From an uncultured Ruminiclostridium sp. (GTDB lineage: Bacteria; Bacillota; Clostridia; Oscillospirales; Ruminococcaceae), in NCBI GenBank assembly GCA_947594425.1, contig CANQED010000002.1, positions 1 to 62,363 of the forward strand: a stretch of 62,363 nt of DNA, in the 5' to 3' direction. The first letter of the stretch is position 1, and each line of letters starts with the position of its first letter. The position numbers were made by a program, and so were the translations under genes. Of this stretch, positions 37,497-45,283 are shown piece by piece. A model generated the notes under the pieces. That model saw only the letters and a list, made by a program, of their open reading frames with translations, was not told the origin of the DNA and did not search any database.

Positions 37497-38860
37497 ACCG
37501 ATACCTCCTCATTTTGCGAAAGATAACACTTTGTGCGCCATTTTCCGCTTTTATATCTTATACATCCCATAGCGGCGGTGAGCAGCCACGTAAGGCAGGA
37601 CGTTCCCCACACCGCCATGCTTCCTATAGACGGTACGGCGGTAAGTATCAGCCCAAAGCCTACGCGCCCAATAACCTCGGCAAGCCCGTTGATAAACGAA
37701 TACCCCACGTCGCCCGCGCCGTTGAGCAGCCCTCTTGTGACCTGCAATATCCCTAAGAAAGGATAAAACAGGCAGGACAGCATAAGCGCGCTGCCGCCTA
37801 AGTCTATTACCTCCTGTCGGCTGACAAAGCACCCGACTATAAGCTTGTTGCAAATAAGGAATATTATCATAATAAACGCCGCGAATATCACCGCCGATAA
37901 GACCGCTCTATGATATCCGCGCTTTACACGCTCGGGCTTTCCTGCGCCGGCGTTTTGCCCCGTAAAGGCGGACAATGCGGAATTAAGCGAGATAAACGGC
38001 TGCTGTATCAGCTGCTCTACCCTCATTGTAGAGGTGTACGCCGCCATAACCGTCTCGCCGAAGCCGTTCGCTATGCGCTGCAAGAATATCATCGACACGG
38101 ATACCATGCCGTATTGCAATGCTATCGGTATACCCGTCCTCACGCAGCGAAAAAGTATCTTCTTTTCGGGGCGCGCCTGCTCCTTATCGAAAATGAAAAA
38201 CGGATTTTTCCAAAAGGCAAACGCTATGCTCAGTGCCGCGGACACTCCCTGCGCTATCACGGTCGCCCACGCCGCGCCGGTAACGCCGAAATTGAATACC
38301 ATAACAAACAGCAGATCCAGCCCGACATTGAGCAGGCTCGCTATGATAAGGAAAATAAGCGGCGTCCTCGCGTCGCCGAGGCTGCGCATAACGGAGTTTA
38401 TCCAGTTGTACGCCGCCACCGCGACAGTCCCGCCGACGGCTATGCGCATATAGTCCACCGCGTCGGACAGCAGCTCCTCGGGCGTGTCGAGCAATTGCAG
38501 CAGCGGCTGCGCCAAAAACACCGACACCACGCTTATTATCAACCCTATCGCGCCTATGCAGTAGGCGGAGTTAGCGATAAACTTCTTTACCTCGCTGTCC
38601 TTTCCCGCGCCAAAGCATTGCGAAATAAGCACGCCCGCGCCTATCGACAAGCCGTTGCATATCGTGTAAAATAAAAACGTAATCGACCCCGTCGTGCCGA
38701 CCGACGCTAATTTTTCATCGCCGAGATACTGCCCGACCACGATAGAATCGGTGATATTGTACACCTGCTGAAAAAGATTGCCGATAAGCAGCGGTATGGA
38801 GAACATAAGGATGTGCCTAAGCTCGCTGCCCTCGGTCATCCTGCGAACATACAGACTCAT
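37493..38860 (-). CDS. MATE family multidrug/metabolite efflux transporter
   Basis: A 455-aa protein with 12 predicted membrane helices in two similar halves. IPLLIGNLFQQVYNITDSIVVGQYLG is the characteristic MATE N-terminus, and the second half repeats QRIANGFGETVMAAYTSTMRVEQ. MATE proteins export cationic drugs or metabolites using Na+ or H+ gradients; the substrate cannot be told. GAGGTCG precedes the start. It is first in a two-gene operon with the deacetylase. Confidence 0.93.
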   Translation of the reverse strand: MSLYVRRMTEGSELRHILMFSIPLLIGNLFQQVYNITDSIVVGQYLGDEKLASVGTTGSITFLFYTICNGLSIGAGVLISQCFGAGKDSEVKKFIANSAYCIGAIGLIISVVSVFLAQPLLQLLDTPEELLSDAVDYMRIAVGGTVAVAAYNWINSVMRSLGDARTPLIFLIIASLLNVGLDLLFVMVFNFGVTGAAWATVIAQGVSAALSIAFAFWKNPFFIFDKEQARPEKKILFRCVRTGIPIALQYGMVSVSMIFLQRIANGFGETVMAAYTSTMRVEQLIQQPFISLNSALSAFTGQNAGAGKPERVKRGYHRAVLSAVIFAAFIMIIFLICNKLIVGCFVSRQEVIDLGGSALMLSCLFYPFLGILQVTRGLLNGAGDVGYSFINGLAEVIGRVGFGLILTAVPSIGSMAVWGTSCLTWLLTAAMGCIRYKSGKWRTKCYLSQNEEVSV

Positions 38861-38889
38861 AAAACGACCTCACGCTGTTTAGTGATAAA

Positions 38890-38918
38890 AGTATATCACA
38901 ATCCTTTGAGGATTTCAA
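38890..38918 (-). promoter_or_regulatory. promoter of the MATE gene
   Basis: Minus strand TTGAAA (38918-38913), 17-bp spacer, TATACT (38895-38890). Confidence 0.7.
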
Positions 38919-38947
38919 TGCTTTTTTAATACTTCGCTATAAAAAAT

Positions 38948-38974
38948 AAGCTCCCGAAAAATTATCGGGAGCTT
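38948..38974 (-). terminator. terminator of the solute-binding protein gene
   Basis: AAGCTCCCGA pairs with TCGGGAGCTT over seven bases; on the minus strand it is followed by ATTTTTTAT. Confidence 0.85.
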
Positions 38975-39021
38975 AATATTATTCAGCTATTCATAGCAAT
39001 GAAGCTTTAATTCAAAGCTTA

Positions 39022-40530
39022 TTATCCGTTTGCCTCGCCCTTAGCGTTCAGCTCGTCAAGACGAGTCTGGAGCTGTGCGGATACGGACGAACGAACCTCG
39101 GTAAAGGTGGTGCCGTTCATAACAGGATAGAAGGTAAGCTGCTCAAGCGGAGAGTCGCCCTTCTGCGGGTCTGCTATATCAAGACCGATACCGGTGAAGT
39201 CGAATACGGGGCTGAAGGTCTCGGGATCTTCGATTATAGCGATACGCTCCATGATATGATCGGGAGTCTCATAAGATTCCTGGAACTGCTTGTTGAATGC
39301 TTCCTTAACGCTCGGATCCTTTGCGGAGTAAGCGTTGCAGTAGATCCAAGCCTTATAACCGTCAAGGTTCTTAGCGCCGGATACCAGCATTATCGGGTCT
39401 ACCTTCATCGACTGATAATATACGTCAGAGCCGGGCATCTGCGGGAACGGAACGACCTGAAGCTCGTCCTCATCCCACTTAAGAGCTCTCTTCATCTGAC
39501 CTACGCCTGTGCCCTCGAGCGACCACTTGCCGTCCTCAAAGAAGAGGACGTCGCCGTTACGAGCCCAAGCTGCGAGGTTAGTACCCCAGTTGTTCTCTAT
39601 CTCACGAGGATAACGCAGCGATTCTTTGGTGTCGTCAAAGAGCAGCAGCATATCCATAGCCTTCTCGAAATTAGCGTCGTTCCAGTTGCCTACGAGCTTG
39701 CCGTCAACAAGGCTTATTCTCGGAAGACCTGTGGTGTACAGAATAGAATTCTGGAAATGGAAACCGTCTATAGCATACTTGCCGTTGTCGGGGTCGGTAA
39801 AGTCACGGCACATCTGAAGGAACGAATCCCAATCCCATTTGCCCTGTTCAAACAGCTCCCACGGATCGTCGAGGCCTGCCTCTTCGATCACGGACTTTCT
39901 GTAGAACAAGAGCTCATCGGTACCTACCGATACTATCGGGCAGTAATAGTGGCCTGCCCACTTAAAGTTCTCGATAACGTCCTTGGTGTTAGCCCAAAGA
40001 TCATCGTCGAAGTTGAACAGATCGTCTACGCTCTGGAACAGGTTCTGCTGAGCTACGCAGTAGGGGAAGTTTCCTATCTCGAACGGGAAGCAGTCGGGTG
40101 CGCTGTCCGAAGATACCATCGTAGCAAGTCTGGTATTTCTGTCATCATAGATGACATTGATGTTTACAAATACATTCTCGTCGGGGGTGTCCTCATAGCC
40201 CTCGGGCTTCTTCTCGGGTACACCGTAAAGCTGCTTGAACAGCGTTACCTCGGGAGAATTCTCGTCAATAGCCCACCATGCGAGCCACTTGATCTTGGTG
40301 TCTACCTTGATGTTGGTAACATCCTCGGGCATATCGGTTGCAACGTTGCCGATTGCACTTTCGGTCTCGCTGTTTGCCTGAAGATGAGCGACAGATTCGG
40401 TAGAAGCAGCAGAATCACCGCCCGATGATGTGGGAACGGTAGACGTGCTGTTGTTAGAGCAGCCGGCAAATGTACCAACGGCACAAGCGAGCGCGAGCGC
40501 GCCGGCTGTAGCTTTTAAATACTTCTTCAT
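39022..40530 (-). CDS. ABC-type extracellular solute-binding lipoprotein
   Basis: A 502-aa lipoprotein. Signal peptide with lipobox TFAGC (Cys24) is followed by a Ser/Thr-rich linker and a family 1-like binding fold (WDWDSFLQMCRDFTD, AAWARNGDVLFFEDGKWSLEGTG). Such proteins bind sugars or oligosaccharides for ABC importers. No permease or ATPase gene is adjacent, and it has its own strong promoter and terminator, so it is an orphan that may serve a remote transporter. Codons are strongly biased to the C/T-ending forms of highly expressed genes. GGAGGAACC precedes the start. The ligand is unknown; the nearby glycosidases suggest, but do not show, plant oligosaccharides. Confidence 0.9.
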   Translation of the reverse strand: MKKYLKATAGALALACAVGTFAGCSNNSTSTVPTSSGGDSAASTESVAHLQANSETESAIGNVATDMPEDVTNIKVDTKIKWLAWWAIDENSPEVTLFKQLYGVPEKKPEGYEDTPDENVFVNINVIYDDRNTRLATMVSSDSAPDCFPFEIGNFPYCVAQQNLFQSVDDLFNFDDDLWANTKDVIENFKWAGHYYCPIVSVGTDELLFYRKSVIEEAGLDDPWELFEQGKWDWDSFLQMCRDFTDPDNGKYAIDGFHFQNSILYTTGLPRISLVDGKLVGNWNDANFEKAMDMLLLFDDTKESLRYPREIENNWGTNLAAWARNGDVLFFEDGKWSLEGTGVGQMKRALKWDEDELQVVPFPQMPGSDVYYQSMKVDPIMLVSGAKNLDGYKAWIYCNAYSAKDPSVKEAFNKQFQESYETPDHIMERIAIIEDPETFSPVFDFTGIGLDIADPQKGDSPLEQLTFYPVMNGTTFTEVRSSVSAQLQTRLDELNAKGEANG

Positions 40531-40599
40531 TGGTTCCTCCTATGAAATTTTTTAAAAAAGATAACCTAAGCGCATTAAACTTACACTGCGCCCACTATT

Positions 40600-40628
40600 A
40601 TTATATCATTTTACCGCTATTCATTCAA
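40600..40628 (-). promoter_or_regulatory. promoter of the solute-binding protein gene
   Basis: Minus strand TTGAAT (40628-40623), 17-bp spacer, TATAAT (40605-40600). The 322-bp gap to the next gene otherwise holds AT-rich sequence and the hairpin at 40746. Confidence 0.8.
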
Positions 40629-40745
40629 GGTGCAATATGCAAAAATATATACACCCCTTTTTATATAAAATCTACAAAATTATCACCAATTTTTAAGCTT
40701 AATTTACTTAAAATTTGACTAAAAAATCATTTTTTGACAAAATTA

Positions 40746-40779
40746 AAGGAGAGCCTACCGTAAAGGCATGCTCTCCTTA
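40746..40779 (-). terminator. hairpin after the zinc-ribbon gene
   Basis: AAGGAGAGC pairs with GCTCTCCTT around a 16-base loop that contains an inner GCCT/AGGC pairing. On the minus strand it is followed by TTTAATTTTG. Confidence 0.65.
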
Positions 40780-40852
40780 AAACCGTATATTTTATTATCG
40801 CCGAATTTGACTATCGGTCACGCTCGGCTAAAGGGATACGACCCATGCATAA

Positions 40853-41131
40853 TCAGAGCTCTTCGTTCTGTTTTCTCTTCTCAAAGCAGGCGCTGCAATA
40901 AACAGGGCGGTCGTCGCGCGGCTGAAAGGGCAGAATTGCCTCGCCGCCGCAGTCTGCGCAAACTGCCGTAAACTTCTCGCGTCTTGCGCCGTTCTTTCTT
41001 GCGTCGCGGCACGCCTTACACCTCTTAGGCTCGTTGGTAAAGCCGTTCTCGGCGTAAAATTCCTGCTCGCCTGCCGTAAACACAAAATCCGCTCCGCATT
41101 CCTTGCATTTAAGAGTCTTGTCCTCGTACAT
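40853..41131 (-). CDS. zinc-ribbon protein
   Basis: A 92-aa protein with two Cys4 zinc-binding units: CKECGADFVFTAGEQEFYAENGF...CKACRD and CADCGG...YCSACF. The first matches the probable zinc-ribbon domain (zf-trcl) common in Firmicutes and of unknown role. The start at 41131 (MYEDKTLKC) follows GAGGTAAT; eight further in-frame residues upstream are unlikely. Basic residues between the ribbons suggest nucleic acid contact, but this is inference. Confidence 0.85.
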   Translation of the reverse strand: MYEDKTLKCKECGADFVFTAGEQEFYAENGFTNEPKRCKACRDARKNGARREKFTAVCADCGGEAILPFQPRDDRPVYCSACFEKRKQNEEL

Positions 41132-41180
41132 TTTTATTACCTCAATTTTTCTCACGCGTCATGCGTGTATTATAATATAT

Positions 41181-41202
41181 AATAAGGCACTCTTGCCTTA
41201 TT
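41181..41202 (-). terminator. hairpin overlapping the sigma-factor stop codon
   Basis: AATAAGGCA pairs with TGCCTTATT over four bases and includes the TAA stop at 41198-41200. The tail on the minus strand is AT-rich without a clean T run. Confidence 0.5.
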
Positions 41203-41755
41203 TCCCCAAACTGCGCCTGATCTTAGCCTTGGCGCGCTGTAAGGCGTTGTCTACCGCCTTTTCGTCTATGCCGAGCTTTAATGCCGCGCTCTTGTAGGAA
41301 TAATTCTCCAGATACAGCGTCAGCACCTCGAGCTCTCTGTCGGTCAGCAGGTCGGAAAGCCTGTCATATAAGCCGCCGTCCGCCTCTTTGTCTATGACCG
41401 CGTCCTCTATAGAAACGCCGCCGTCCGCAAGCTCGTCCATATCAAAGTCATAATCCTTAGCGGGTACAGCACCGCGCGAAACAAGCGTCCGCATGCGGTT
41501 AGCTACGCACACATCGGCAAACGTCGCAAACGCCGCACCCTTAGCGGGATCGTATCGGCGCACCGCGCTGAGCAGTCCGAGCAGCCCCTCGGAAAAAAGG
41601 TCATCCGCGTCCGCCGCGGGAAAAGACCTTGCCATACCGAGCGCCTTTGCCCTGACGGACTTCATATAACGCCTGACAAGCTCCTTCTCGCCTCCGGGTA
41701 CGCCCCGTGCGGCAAGCTGCTCATCGGTAAGATGAGAAAGATCCTTTTCGTCCAT
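41198..41755 (-). CDS. RNA polymerase sigma factor, sigma-70 family (SigH-like)
   Basis: A 185-aa sigma factor with region 2 (DADDLFSEGLLGLLSAVRRYDPAKGAAFATFADVCVANRM) and region 4 (LTDRELEVLTLYLENYSYKSAALKLGIDEKAVDNALQRAKAKIRRSLG). Length and region 2 resemble SigH (Spo0H), the early sporulation and competence sigma factor, and it is shorter than typical SigH (about 210 aa). There is no anti-sigma gene beside it. AGGAG precedes the start. Identity as SigH is probable, not certain. Confidence 0.8.
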   Translation of the reverse strand: MDEKDLSHLTDEQLAARGVPGGEKELVRRYMKSVRAKALGMARSFPAADADDLFSEGLLGLLSAVRRYDPAKGAAFATFADVCVANRMRTLVSRGAVPAKDYDFDMDELADGGVSIEDAVIDKEADGGLYDRLSDLLTDRELEVLTLYLENYSYKSAALKLGIDEKAVDNALQRAKAKIRRSLGK

Positions 41756-41783
41756 TGCTCCTACGCCATCCCCGTTATTGATT

Positions 41784-41812
41784 ATTGTATCACTTTATTA
41801 ACGGTTTGTCAA
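41784..41812 (-). promoter_or_regulatory. promoter of the sigma-factor gene
   Basis: Minus strand TTGACA (41812-41807), 17-bp spacer, TACAAT (41789-41784). Confidence 0.75.
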
Positions 41813-41829
41813 CTGAAATAATTTACATA

Positions 41830-42384
41830 TCAAATATTCTTTGCGTATTTTTTTCTGCCGAGGGAGAAAATATCCCCGCCCATACAGTCTATCGCCACGA
41901 TAAGCGGAAACCTGTCAAAGGTCAGCCGCTTTACGCTCTCGCAGCCAAGATCCTCAAAGGCTATGACCTCGCACTCGGTGATACAGCGGCAGGCTAGCGC
42001 GCCCGCGCCGCCTATCGCGCAAAAATACACGGCGTTATTGCGCACCATAGCGTCCACTACCTCGCGGCTGCGCTCGCCCTTGCCTATCATGGCGCTTAGT
42101 CCCATATTTAGCAGGGTCGGCGCGTACACGTCCATTCTGCCCGAGGTGGTAGGTCCGCACGAGCCTATGACCATACCGTCCTTAGCGGCGGTGGGACCCG
42201 CGTAATATATCGCCGCGCCCTTTAGCTCAAAAGGCAATGGCTCGCCGTTATTTATCAGCTGTATAATTCTCTTATGGGCGGCGTCGCGCGCGGTATAGAC
42301 CGTGCCCGACAGCTCGACCTTATCTCCCGCCTTTAGCGTGGGTATCACCTGCGAAAGGCGGAATGTATCAATCTGTATGCTCAC
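41830..42384 (-). CDS. class I fumarate hydratase/tartrate dehydratase beta subunit
   Basis: A 184-aa protein matching the C-terminal (beta) subunit of two-subunit class I fumarases and L-tartrate dehydratases: KAGDKVELSGTVYTARDAAHKRI, YYAGPTAAKDGMVIGSCGPTTSGRMD and MIGKGER. These enzymes need a 4Fe-4S cluster held by the alpha subunit, which is not encoded next to it here. The start is a GTG with no clear ribosome-binding site, nine bases after the upstream scaffold gene, so translation may be coupled. Fumarase is the likelier role; tartrate dehydratase is possible. Confidence 0.88.
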   Translation of the reverse strand: MSIQIDTFRLSQVIPTLKAGDKVELSGTVYTARDAAHKRIIQLINNGEPLPFELKGAAIYYAGPTAAKDGMVIGSCGPTTSGRMDVYAPTLLNMGLSAMIGKGERSREVVDAMVRNNAVYFCAIGGAGALACRCITECEVIAFEDLGCESVKRLTFDRFPLIVAIDCMGGDIFSLGRKKYAKNI

Positions 42385-42393
42385 TGTAGTATA

Positions 42394-44730
42394 TTAAAGA
42401 TCGTCAAAGAAGCCGACGTTGTCGCTGCTCATCTCGTCGTCGTCCTCGTCCTCTTCGCCTGTTCCCTCCATAAGCTTCATATCCCACGAGGGGTCGTACT
42501 GCGGGGTATTGCCCGTATTAGCGTCGTTGGTGGTCATCTTGGGCAATTCGGGCTTAGGCTCGGGCTCGGGTGCGGGATGTACCGCCGGCGAGGGCTCAAA
42601 GGTCACGCCGTTCATCTGCGCCTCGAGATCTTTCCACGGGTCGTTGGGCTTTTCTTCCTTGCCCGCAACGCCCATATTAAGGCTCTCGTTGAGCCGCTCT
42701 TTATGATTAAGTCCGCCGCCTATGCCGCCGCTCGGCTGAGTGTCCGAAAGCAGCGACGCGAGGTCGTCGTCCGCACTGTCCTTATCTTCGCTGTCGGACG
42801 GCTGCGCCGCGGGCTCTGCGAGCAGATCGGAGAAGTCGTCGTCCGCCTTAGCGGTCGTTTCATTATACGAAACCGTATCCGAGGCGGTGTCCGTAACTGC
42901 GTCCGCAAGCAAGGATGAGAAATCATCGTCGGCTGCGGTCGTGGTGGTCTCTTTTTCTTCAGATACAGCGGGTGCGGGGTCTGCGAGCAGCGACGCAAAA
43001 TCGTCGTCAACTGTCGCGGTCTGATTAACGGGCTCTTCTTCCTGCTTGGGCATATCGTCCGCAAGCAGGGAGGATATATCGTCGTCTTTTTCTTCCTTAA
43101 CGGGCTCGCTGAGCAATGACGAGATATCGTCGTCTTTTTCTTCTTTAACAGGCTCGCTGAGCAATGACGAGATATCGTCGTCTTTTTCTTCCTTAACTGG
43201 CTCGCTTAGCAAAGATGAAATATCGTCAGCCGAGGCCGTAAGATCGTCCTCCTCGGCCTTTACCTCTACCTTAGGCTCTTCGACGCTTACCTCGGGCTCT
43301 ACGGCGAAAAGATCCGCCATATCGTCGTCCGCCGAGACAACAGCCTCGGGCTCTTCTTCAACTACGACCTCTTCTTCCTCTTCTTCGTCGTCAAGCTGGA
43401 GCTCGGGCTCTACAAACAGAGCGTCTATATCAAGCTCAAGCGGCTCGGGGGCGCTGATAGGCTCGGCAAGAGTAATTTCTTCCGCCTGCTCCTCGGGCTG
43501 CTCGGCGTTGTCCGCGTTTTCGGGCAGGACTATCTCGGGCTTAAATGTATAGGGCTCTACCTCCATAGGCTGATAGCCCTCTATCTGCTGACTGTCAAAT
43601 GCAGCTACAGCCTCAATAGCGGATTTAGCGGCGGCTATGCTGTCGACCTCGCTGAGTAATTTAGCCTTAGCGTCGGTGACGGTCTGCTCGACATTAAACT
43701 TCTGCACAGCCTCCTCGACCGCGGCCTTTACCGCCTCGTCTATCTTAGCGGTAAGCTCATTTAGCGCTGCGGTCGGGTCCTCCGCGCTCTCGGCGCTTAT
43801 CTCGCCCGCTCTCCTGTCAAGCTCTCCTACAAGGGCGGCCTTATACTCGTCCGCCTTAGCGACCGTTTCGTTAGCATAGCTTTGGGCGGCGGCGATTATC
43901 TCGGCGGCCTTAGCGCGAGCGTCCTCGATTATCGCGTTAGCGTCCGCGCCCGTCTTTGCGGCAAACTCGTCTAACTGTTTGGTATTAAGCGCCGCGCTTG
44001 ACGCTTTAGCGCTATTCAGCCTTTGCTCCATAGACGCCTTATATTCTTCTACCGATGCCTTATAGCTGTCTACCGACGCCTTGTACTCGTCCATCTTGGC
44101 GTTGTACTCGTCGACCTGAGCCTTATAGCTCTCCGCGCCCTGTCTGTAGGACTTTGCGCGCGCGTCACTCCTGCGCGCCTCGGTGCGGTACATCTTGACC
44201 TCGCTCTTTCTCTTGTCAAGCTCCGCCTGTATCTTAAGCGCGTTCTTCTTGTATTTAGCGCACTCGTCTGTAAGCTTATCGCACTGCTGCTTATATACGT
44301 CGGCGTCCTGCTTGTATTTTTTAATATCGAACTCGTATTTTTCTACTAAATCGGGGTCTACCGAGCCCGCGTCCGCCTTAAGCTCGTTATAGTCCTTTCT
44401 GAGAGAGTCGTACTGCTCTTTAAGGTTCTCATAATCTTTCTCAGCCTGAGCCTGTAGGCGCTTAGCCTCTATGACCTCCTTGCGCCCCTCGAGCAGCTGA
44501 TCGTTTACCTCAGCCTTTTTCTTCTCGATGTCGGCATAAAGCTCCTCCGGGGGAGCCGCCTCTTTAAGCTTTTCTACCTCGGCCTTAAGACTGTCGTTTT
44601 CTTCTTTTAACGCCTTATTCATCTTGTTATGGCTGACTATGTATGCCATAACCTCATTTTTGTCAAATCCGAAAGCGACCGTTTTAAAATCGCCGTTCTC
44701 GGACGGCTGCTGAGTCTTTTTCTCCGCCAT
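42394..44730 (-). CDS. DivIVA-like coiled-coil scaffold with repeated acidic DDxSSLL motifs
   Basis: A 778-aa protein I do not recognise as a named family. The start at 44730 (MAEKKTQQ) follows AGGGGGT. Residues 15-30 (FKTVAFGFDKNEVMAYI) resemble the membrane-binding head of DivIVA/GpsB proteins. Residues about 35-260 are coiled coil with tandem YKASVEEYKAS heptads, followed by a DAKAKAAEIIAAAQ segment also typical of DivIVA. After residue 390 it becomes acidic and disordered, with at least eight copies of DD(I/F/L)(S/A)(S/D)LL, three in perfect 16-residue tandem with EPVKEEKD linkers, and a final FFDDL. Likely a polar or division-site scaffold that binds a partner through the repeated motif; that is inference. 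Confidence 0.7.
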   Translation of the reverse strand: MAEKKTQQPSENGDFKTVAFGFDKNEVMAYIVSHNKMNKALKEENDSLKAEVEKLKEAAPPEELYADIEKKKAEVNDQLLEGRKEVIEAKRLQAQAEKDYENLKEQYDSLRKDYNELKADAGSVDPDLVEKYEFDIKKYKQDADVYKQQCDKLTDECAKYKKNALKIQAELDKRKSEVKMYRTEARRSDARAKSYRQGAESYKAQVDEYNAKMDEYKASVDSYKASVEEYKASMEQRLNSAKASSAALNTKQLDEFAAKTGADANAIIEDARAKAAEIIAAAQSYANETVAKADEYKAALVGELDRRAGEISAESAEDPTAALNELTAKIDEAVKAAVEEAVQKFNVEQTVTDAKAKLLSEVDSIAAAKSAIEAVAAFDSQQIEGYQPMEVEPYTFKPEIVLPENADNAEQPEEQAEEITLAEPISAPEPLELDIDALFVEPELQLDDEEEEEEVVVEEEPEAVVSADDDMADLFAVEPEVSVEEPKVEVKAEEDDLTASADDISSLLSEPVKEEKDDDISSLLSEPVKEEKDDDISSLLSEPVKEEKDDDISSLLADDMPKQEEEPVNQTATVDDDFASLLADPAPAVSEEKETTTTAADDDFSSLLADAVTDTASDTVSYNETTAKADDDFSDLLAEPAAQPSDSEDKDSADDDLASLLSDTQPSGGIGGGLNHKERLNESLNMGVAGKEEKPNDPWKDLEAQMNGVTFEPSPAVHPAPEPEPKPELPKMTTNDANTGNTPQYDPSWDMKLMEGTGEEDEDDDEMSSDNVGFFDDL
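43075..43225 (-). repeat. tandem 48-bp coding repeats
   Basis: Three nearly identical 48-bp units encode DDISSLLSEPVKEEKD in the scaffold gene. They differ at only a few silent positions. Confidence 0.85.
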
Positions 44731-44761
44731 ACTGATACCCCCTGAATAATGAGTTATAACT

Positions 44762-44790
44762 ATTATAACAAATTTTTTTAGTAAATTCAA
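44762..44790 (-). promoter_or_regulatory. promoter of the DivIVA-like gene
   Basis: Minus strand TTGAAT (44790-44785), 17-bp spacer, TATAAT (44767-44762). Confidence 0.75.
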
Positions 44791-44880
44791 TAGGTTTTTG
44801 AGTATATTTTATGATTTTTTAAAAAATAAGAGACAAGGCGCGAATGATAAGAATTTTTTTAATTTATTTAAGAAAAAGTA

Positions 44881-44909
44881 TTGTAATTTTTAAAAAAACA
44901 GTGTATAAT
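44881..44909 (+). promoter_or_regulatory. promoter of ireB
   Basis: TTGTAA (44881-44886), 17-bp spacer, TATAAT (44904-44909). Confidence 0.8.
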
Positions 44910-44975
44910 TTAAATAAATACGGTTTATACTCGTTTTGGCGGCACTTGCCGCTTTATCTGAAAGGATGGTAAAAT

Positions 44976-45221
44976 ATGATAGACAAGACTATGCCGTTTT
45001 CTCTCAAGGACGAGAGAGAAAACGAGATGAAAGAGATACTCGGCACGGTATACGCGGCGCTTAAAGAAAAGGGCTATAATCCCATAAATCAGCTCGTAGG
45101 CTATATCCTTTCGGAGGATCCGACCTACATAACGACCTACAACAATGCCCGCAGCCTTATTCGTCACATAGACCGCGACGAGCTTTTGCAGGCTATGGTA
45201 AAGCATTATCTCGATTCTTGA
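44976..45221 (+). CDS. ireB: IreB family regulatory phosphoprotein (UPF0297)
   Basis: An 81-aa cytosolic protein. [66 protein letters not shown] is diagnostic of IreB, a substrate of the PASTA-type kinase IreK that modulates cell-wall stress and cephalosporin resistance in Enterococcus. Thr5 near the start corresponds to the usual phosphorylated region. The family normally neighbours alaS and ruvX; here neither is present. GAAAGGATGG precedes the start. Confidence 0.93.
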   Translation: MIDKTMPFSLKDERENEMKEILGTVYAALKEKGYNPINQLVGYILSEDPTYITTYNNARSLIRHIDRDELLQAMVKHYLDS

Positions 45222-45238
45222 CAAATTGATGAATATTC

Positions 45239-45283
45239 ACCTCCCCTTTTTCAAAGAATACCTTTGAAAAGGGGTGATTTTTT
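45239..45283 (+). terminator. terminator whose 3' arm carries the next gene's ribosome-binding site
   Basis: CACCTCCCCTTTTTCAAAG pairs with CTTTGAAAAGGGGTG (small bulges), then ATTTTTTT. AAAGGGG in the 3' arm is also the only Shine-Dalgarno for the TTG start at 45283, the same arrangement as at 12266. Confidence 0.8.

Noticed and set aside
39256-40428. A 390-codon plus-strand frame opposite the solute-binding protein
   Set aside because: Complement of a clear lipoprotein gene with ideal start signals; composition reflects its codon bias.
43046-43552. Ser-rich 168-codon frame on the plus strand
   Set aside because: It is the antisense shadow of the acidic repeat region of the scaffold gene and has no ribosome-binding site.
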